The position numbers were made by a program, and so were the translations under genes. The notes beneath the pieces are model-generated. The model had not been told where the DNA came from and ran no database searches. It was given only the letters and a program-made list of their open reading frames with translations. Below are positions 24,652 to 28,129 of a stretch of DNA of 28,129 nucleotides, one piece after another. Positions within the stretch are counted from its first letter, which is position 1. The number at the start of each line of letters is the position of its first letter. Source of the DNA: Limnoraphis robusta CS-951 (GTDB taxonomy: Bacteria > Cyanobacteriota > Cyanobacteriia > Cyanobacteriales > Microcoleaceae); NCBI RefSeq assembly GCF_000972705.2, contig NZ_LATL02000347.1, positions 1-28,129 on the forward strand, written 5' to 3'.

Positions 24652-27600
24652 ATGCAACATTCCAAACTTAGCAACGATCCCCTCTGGTTTAAAGATGCCA
24701 TTATCTATGAGGTGCCGGTGCGTGCCTATGCCGATAGTAACGACGATGGTATTGGTGATTTTCTGGGTTTAACCGAAAAGCTAGACTACCTACAGGATCT
24801 CGGAGTAACAGCCATCTGGGTGCTGCCCTTTTTCCCTTCACCGTTGCGCGATGATGGTTATGATATCTCCGACTACATGAACGTTAACCCCATTTATGGC
24901 ACGTTAGAAGACTTTAAAACGCTTCTCGATGCCGCTCACGAACGGGGAATTCGGGTGATAGCAGAGCTTGTTGTTAATCATACTTCTGATCAGCATCCTT
25001 GGTTTCAACGCGCCAGACGATCACCCAAAGGCAGCACAGAGCGAGATTTCTACATTTGGAGTGATACCCCAGATAAATATTCTGAAGTGCGGATTATTTT
25101 CCAAGACTTTGAAACCTCAAACTGGGCATGGGACCCGGTAGCCAAAGCCTATTACTGGCATCGGTTCTACTCCCACCAACCGGATCTCAACTATGAGAAC
25201 CCGGTACTGCAAAAAGCCGTGTTAGACGTTTTAGACTTTTGGATGGAAATGGGGGTTGATGGCATCCGCTTAGACGCCGTACCCTATTTATTTGTCCGCG
25301 AAGGAACCAACTGTGAGAACTTACCGGAAACTCACGGGTTCCTCAAAAAACTCCGAGGCCATATGGACTCGAAATTTGACAACCGAATGATGTTGGCCGA
25401 AGCCAACCAATGGCCGGAAGATGCCGCAGCCTACTATGGAGAGGGCGATGAATGTCACATGAACTTCCATTTTCCCCTCATGCCACGACTGTTTATGTCG
25501 TTGCGGATGGAAGACAGTTTCCCAATTATTGATATTCTCAACCAAACGCCTGCAATTCCTTCTAACTGTCAATGGGCGCTATTCCTGAGAAATCACGATG
25601 AACTGACGTTGGAAATGGTCACAGATGAAGATCGTGACTATATGTACAAAGTCTACGCCCAAGATCATCAAGCTCGGATTAATTTAGGCATTCGCCGACG
25701 GTTAGCCCCTCTGTTGGGCAACGATCGCCGTCAAATTGAGTTGATGAATAGTTTATTGCTCTCACTGCCTGGAACGCCTGTGTTGTACTATGGCGATGAA
25801 ATTGGCATGGGGGATAACATCTACATTGGCGATCGCAATGGCGTAAGAACACCGATGCAGTGGAGTCCCGATCGCAATGCGGGCTTTAGTCGCGCTAATC
25901 CTCAAAAGCTCTATCAGCCTGTCGTCGTTGATTCAGAATACCACTTTGAAGCCGTTAACGTCGAAGCTCAGGGTGCGAACCCCAACTCGCTGTTATCGTG
26001 GATGAAGCGTCTGATCGCTATGCGGAAGCGCTTCCAGGCTTTTGGTCGCGGTACCTTTGAGTTACTGCATCCCGAAAACCGCAAGGTGTTAACGTTTATC
26101 AGAACCTATAGCGGGGAACATATTCTCGTCGTCGCGAACCTGTCTCGGTTTGTGCAAACGGTAGAGTTAGATCTGTCGGCATTTGCCGGAATGATGCCTG
26201 TAGAAATTTTTGGTCGCGCTCAATTTCCTAAAATTGAAAAGTCGCCTTATTTTCTCAGTATCAGTCCCTATGGGTTTTACTGGTTCATGCTGCAACTTGA
26301 TCCGAGTCTGACAGAACCGCTCCCTCAGAAAAAACTGCCTGTAATGGCTGTAACTCAAAGCTGGAAACAAGTGTTAGAAAGCTCAGAGTTAAAGAGCAAA
26401 CTCGAGTCAATTTTAGCGGAGTATCTGCTGAGTTGTCGTTGGTTTATCGGCAAGTCTCAAGTCATGCAGTCGGTTCGTATTACTGATATTATTCCGATTC
26501 TGCACCAGGAAACAGAAGCGGTTCTTTCATTAATTCAAGTCGAATACACCGAAGGTTTCCCGGATACCTATGTACTGCCCCTCAGTTATGCCACAGAGGA
26601 ACGGGCTGAAGAAATTCAAGAAACCATGCCCCAAGCCGTTATCGCTTCCCTGAAAGTCGATGAAGAAGCCGGGATTTTGTTTGATGCGATCGCCTCAGAA
26701 AACTTTATGAGTGCCTTACGGCAGATGATAGTTAACCGGATGACTTATCCCGGTAAGCTAGGGCGTTTAGTGGCGATGACAACAGATGCGATCACACAGG
26801 AAGAAGATACCCTGCAAGGACAGTTTGAGACGGCTATCGAAAAAGGAAATCGCATTAATACCCTCGTTGTTTATGGGGGGCGGTTTGTGTTTAAACTGTT
26901 CCGGCGTGTCGAAGAAGGAATTAACCCGGAACTTGAAGTTCGGCATTTCCTGGGAAGTCGCGCTCCCTTAGCCCATATTGCCCCGGTGATCGGAGGGTTA
27001 GAATATCGCCGTCACCGCTCAGATGCCATGACCATTGGGGTTTTACAGCCTTATATTCCAGATGCGACGAATGCTTGGACTGTGACCCTTGATATTCTCC
27101 GAGATTATTTTGATCGGGTTGTTGTTGAACAAGCCAATTTAGAAGAAATTCCCCTTCCGACAGAAGAACTGGTGAATTTAATTGAACAACCTGTACCCGA
27201 GTTAGCAGCCCTGACGATTGGTTCCTACCTGAGTAATGCGGAACTTTTGGGTCAACGCACGGCGGAAATGCACATTGCATTGTCAGCAGACTACGACAAC
27301 CCCGACTTTTCACCCGCGCCGTTTACCTCACTCTACCAACGTTCGATTTATCAATATTCTCGCAACCTCACCGGACAAGTCTTTTTCCGCTTGAAAAAAT
27401 TGCTTCCCAGTCTTCCTCTAAGGACTCAAACCCTTGGGCATCAATTAATGACTCGCAAAGACTTTTTGTTAGCCCGACTGCGACAAGTCCTCAACCTCAA
27501 GATTACCGCCATGCGGACTCGCTGTCATGGTAACTACAGTCTTGAGGAGTTGCTGTTTACCGGAAAAGATTATGTCATCCTGGACTTTGAGGGAGAAGCC

Positions 27601-27987
27601 TACCGCACTTTAAATGAGCGTCGGATGAAGCGATCGCCCCTGCGAGATGTCGCCGGAATGCTACTATCGTTTGATTATGCGACTCGTGTTGCTCTCCGCA
27701 ATGAAGTGGAAAATGGCATGATTCGAGAGGAAAATCTCGAACAAATGCAGCAATGGTCGCAGTTTTGGTCGGCTTGGGTGAGAGGGGCTTTCCTCAAGAG
27801 TTACCTTGAAACGGCGGCGCAAGACTCCTTCCTTCCCAAAAGCACGGCGGAGTTAGAGGTGTTGCTGGAATGTTATTTGCTGGAAAACGCCATTCAAGAC
27901 TTAGGAATCTATCTGCAAGAATCTAACGATATGCTGGATATTTCTATTCAGCTTTTGATTGATTTTAGCAGCCGCTTAATGTCTTAA
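24652..27987 (+). CDS. treS: Trehalose synthase-maltokinase fusion protein
   Basis: This 1111-residue fusion has a GH13 trehalose synthase half (about 10-555), which interconverts maltose and trehalose, and a maltokinase half (about 575-1105), which would use ATP to make maltose-1-phosphate. In the first half are the nucleophile in GVDGIRLDAVPYLF, the acid/base in LAEANQWPED, the third acid in LRNHDELTLEM, and GDRNGVRTPMQW. In the second are VYGGRFVFKLFRR (nucleotide-binding lysine), the catalytic-loop position HGNYSLEE (959-966) and metal-binding DFEGE (D978, E980), then SPLRDVAGMLLSFDYA. Kinases of this family normally have HGDxHLGQ; here Asp is Asn961, His is Ser963 and Gln is Glu966. The TreS half looks fully active; kinase activity is in doubt. 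Confidence 0.94.
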   Translation: MQHSKLSNDPLWFKDAIIYEVPVRAYADSNDDGIGDFLGLTEKLDYLQDLGVTAIWVLPFFPSPLRDDGYDISDYMNVNPIYGTLEDFKTLLDAAHERGIRVIAELVVNHTSDQHPWFQRARRSPKGSTERDFYIWSDTPDKYSEVRIIFQDFETSNWAWDPVAKAYYWHRFYSHQPDLNYENPVLQKAVLDVLDFWMEMGVDGIRLDAVPYLFVREGTNCENLPETHGFLKKLRGHMDSKFDNRMMLAEANQWPEDAAAYYGEGDECHMNFHFPLMPRLFMSLRMEDSFPIIDILNQTPAIPSNCQWALFLRNHDELTLEMVTDEDRDYMYKVYAQDHQARINLGIRRRLAPLLGNDRRQIELMNSLLLSLPGTPVLYYGDEIGMGDNIYIGDRNGVRTPMQWSPDRNAGFSRANPQKLYQPVVVDSEYHFEAVNVEAQGANPNSLLSWMKRLIAMRKRFQAFGRGTFELLHPENRKVLTFIRTYSGEHILVVANLSRFVQTVELDLSAFAGMMPVEIFGRAQFPKIEKSPYFLSISPYGFYWFMLQLDPSLTEPLPQKKLPVMAVTQSWKQVLESSELKSKLESILAEYLLSCRWFIGKSQVMQSVRITDIIPILHQETEAVLSLIQVEYTEGFPDTYVLPLSYATEERAEEIQETMPQAVIASLKVDEEAGILFDAIASENFMSALRQMIVNRMTYPGKLGRLVAMTTDAITQEEDTLQGQFETAIEKGNRINTLVVYGGRFVFKLFRRVEEGINPELEVRHFLGSRAPLAHIAPVIGGLEYRRHRSDAMTIGVLQPYIPDATNAWTVTLDILRDYFDRVVVEQANLEEIPLPTEELVNLIEQPVPELAALTIGSYLSNAELLGQRTAEMHIALSADYDNPDFSPAPFTSLYQRSIYQYSRNLTGQVFFRLKKLLPSLPLRTQTLGHQLMTRKDFLLARLRQVLNLKITAMRTRCHGNYSLEELLFTGKDYVILDFEGEAYRTLNERRMKRSPLRDVAGMLLSFDYATRVALRNEVENGMIREENLEQMQQWSQFWSAWVRGAFLKSYLETAAQDSFLPKSTAELEVLLECYLLENAIQDLGIYLQESNDMLDISIQLLIDFSSRLMS

Positions 27988-28016
27988 GACTTGAAAACCT
28001 AACAACAATTGTTCTA

Positions 28017-28094
28017 AACCCGCCCCCTTCCCCCAATCAATTAATGATTCATATCATGTCCGACTAATCAATAATGATTCTGTAGGGGCGGGTT
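28017..28094. repeat. AACCCGCCCC/GGGGCGGGTT palindrome downstream of treS
   Basis: Perfect 10-bp inverted arms lie at 28017-28026 and 28085-28094, 58 bases apart, with the same arm sequence as the element at 9209-9267. Inside, TCAATTAATGATTC and ATCAATAATGATTC form an internal imperfect direct repeat. It sits 30 bp after the fusion gene stop. Confidence 0.7.
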
Positions 28095-28129
28095 CAGTCA
28101 ATATCTTTAGCACTACTCCGAGATTGAGA

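Overview
This window reads as chromosomal DNA from a filamentous, probably oscillatorian-type cyanobacterium. Pointers are frequent HIP1-type octamers (GCGATCGC and one-base variants) inside and between genes, moderate-to-low GC, a plastid-type pyruvate dehydrogenase E2 (DHRIIYGAD catalytic motif), a DUF3134-like protein ending in poly-Asp, and dispersed intergenic palindromes built on AAACCGGGTTTCT and GGGGCGGGTT. I cannot name the genus from sequence alone. I saw no rRNA, tRNA, CRISPR array or intact insertion sequence.

Layout. 1-6.0 kb: class III alcohol dehydrogenase, a phosphoribosyltransferase, a large degenerate-pentapeptide / helix-hairpin-helix / multi-pass membrane protein, a GNAT acetyltransferase and a zinc-free MDR oxidoreductase. 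6.1-7.7 kb: a plus-strand accessory patch with a RibD-C/DHFR-like reductase, a GrpB-family protein, a DUF433 antitoxin-like protein and a 15-residue remnant of its toxin partner; identical 15-bp-arm palindromes bracket the last three. 7.7-13.4 kb: a minus-strand housekeeping run with pyruvate dehydrogenase E2, a YlqD-like coiled-coil protein, acyl-ACP/acyl-CoA synthetase and dihydroorotase. 13.7-14.8 kb: plus-strand signal peptidase I and a CowN-like protein (protection of nitrogenase from CO). 14.9-18.8 kb: minus strand, a dihydroorotase paralogue that has lost most metal ligands, a tandem histidine phosphatase and an AI-2E family membrane protein. 18.9-19.9 kb: a 49-codon minus-strand gene with its own strong RBS and terminator, then a 772-bp stretch without a convincing gene that contains a candidate structured RNA. 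19.9-22.4 kb: plus-strand DUF3134-like gene, mraY and a family 2 glycosyltransferase. 22.5-28.1 kb: divergent malQ (minus) and a trehalose synthase-maltokinase fusion (plus), with a GGGGCGGG-type palindrome between them and another after the fusion.

How it fits together. The right end is a small alpha-glucan/trehalose module: MalQ remodels maltodextrins, and the TreS half interconverts maltose and trehalose. The kinase half would make maltose-1-phosphate, but its HGDxHLGQ-type motif is substantially altered. The middle holds pyrimidine synthesis (PyrC plus a probably non-catalytic paralogue), envelope functions (LepB, MraY, glycosyltransferase) and acyl/pyruvate metabolism. The CowN-like gene suggests that the organism, or a recent ancestor, fixes nitrogen. 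The observations most worth following are the CowN-like gene, the degenerate PyrC paralogue, the altered maltokinase motif, the truncated toxin next to palindromes, the 49-codon gene and the nested inverted repeats at 19568-19711.
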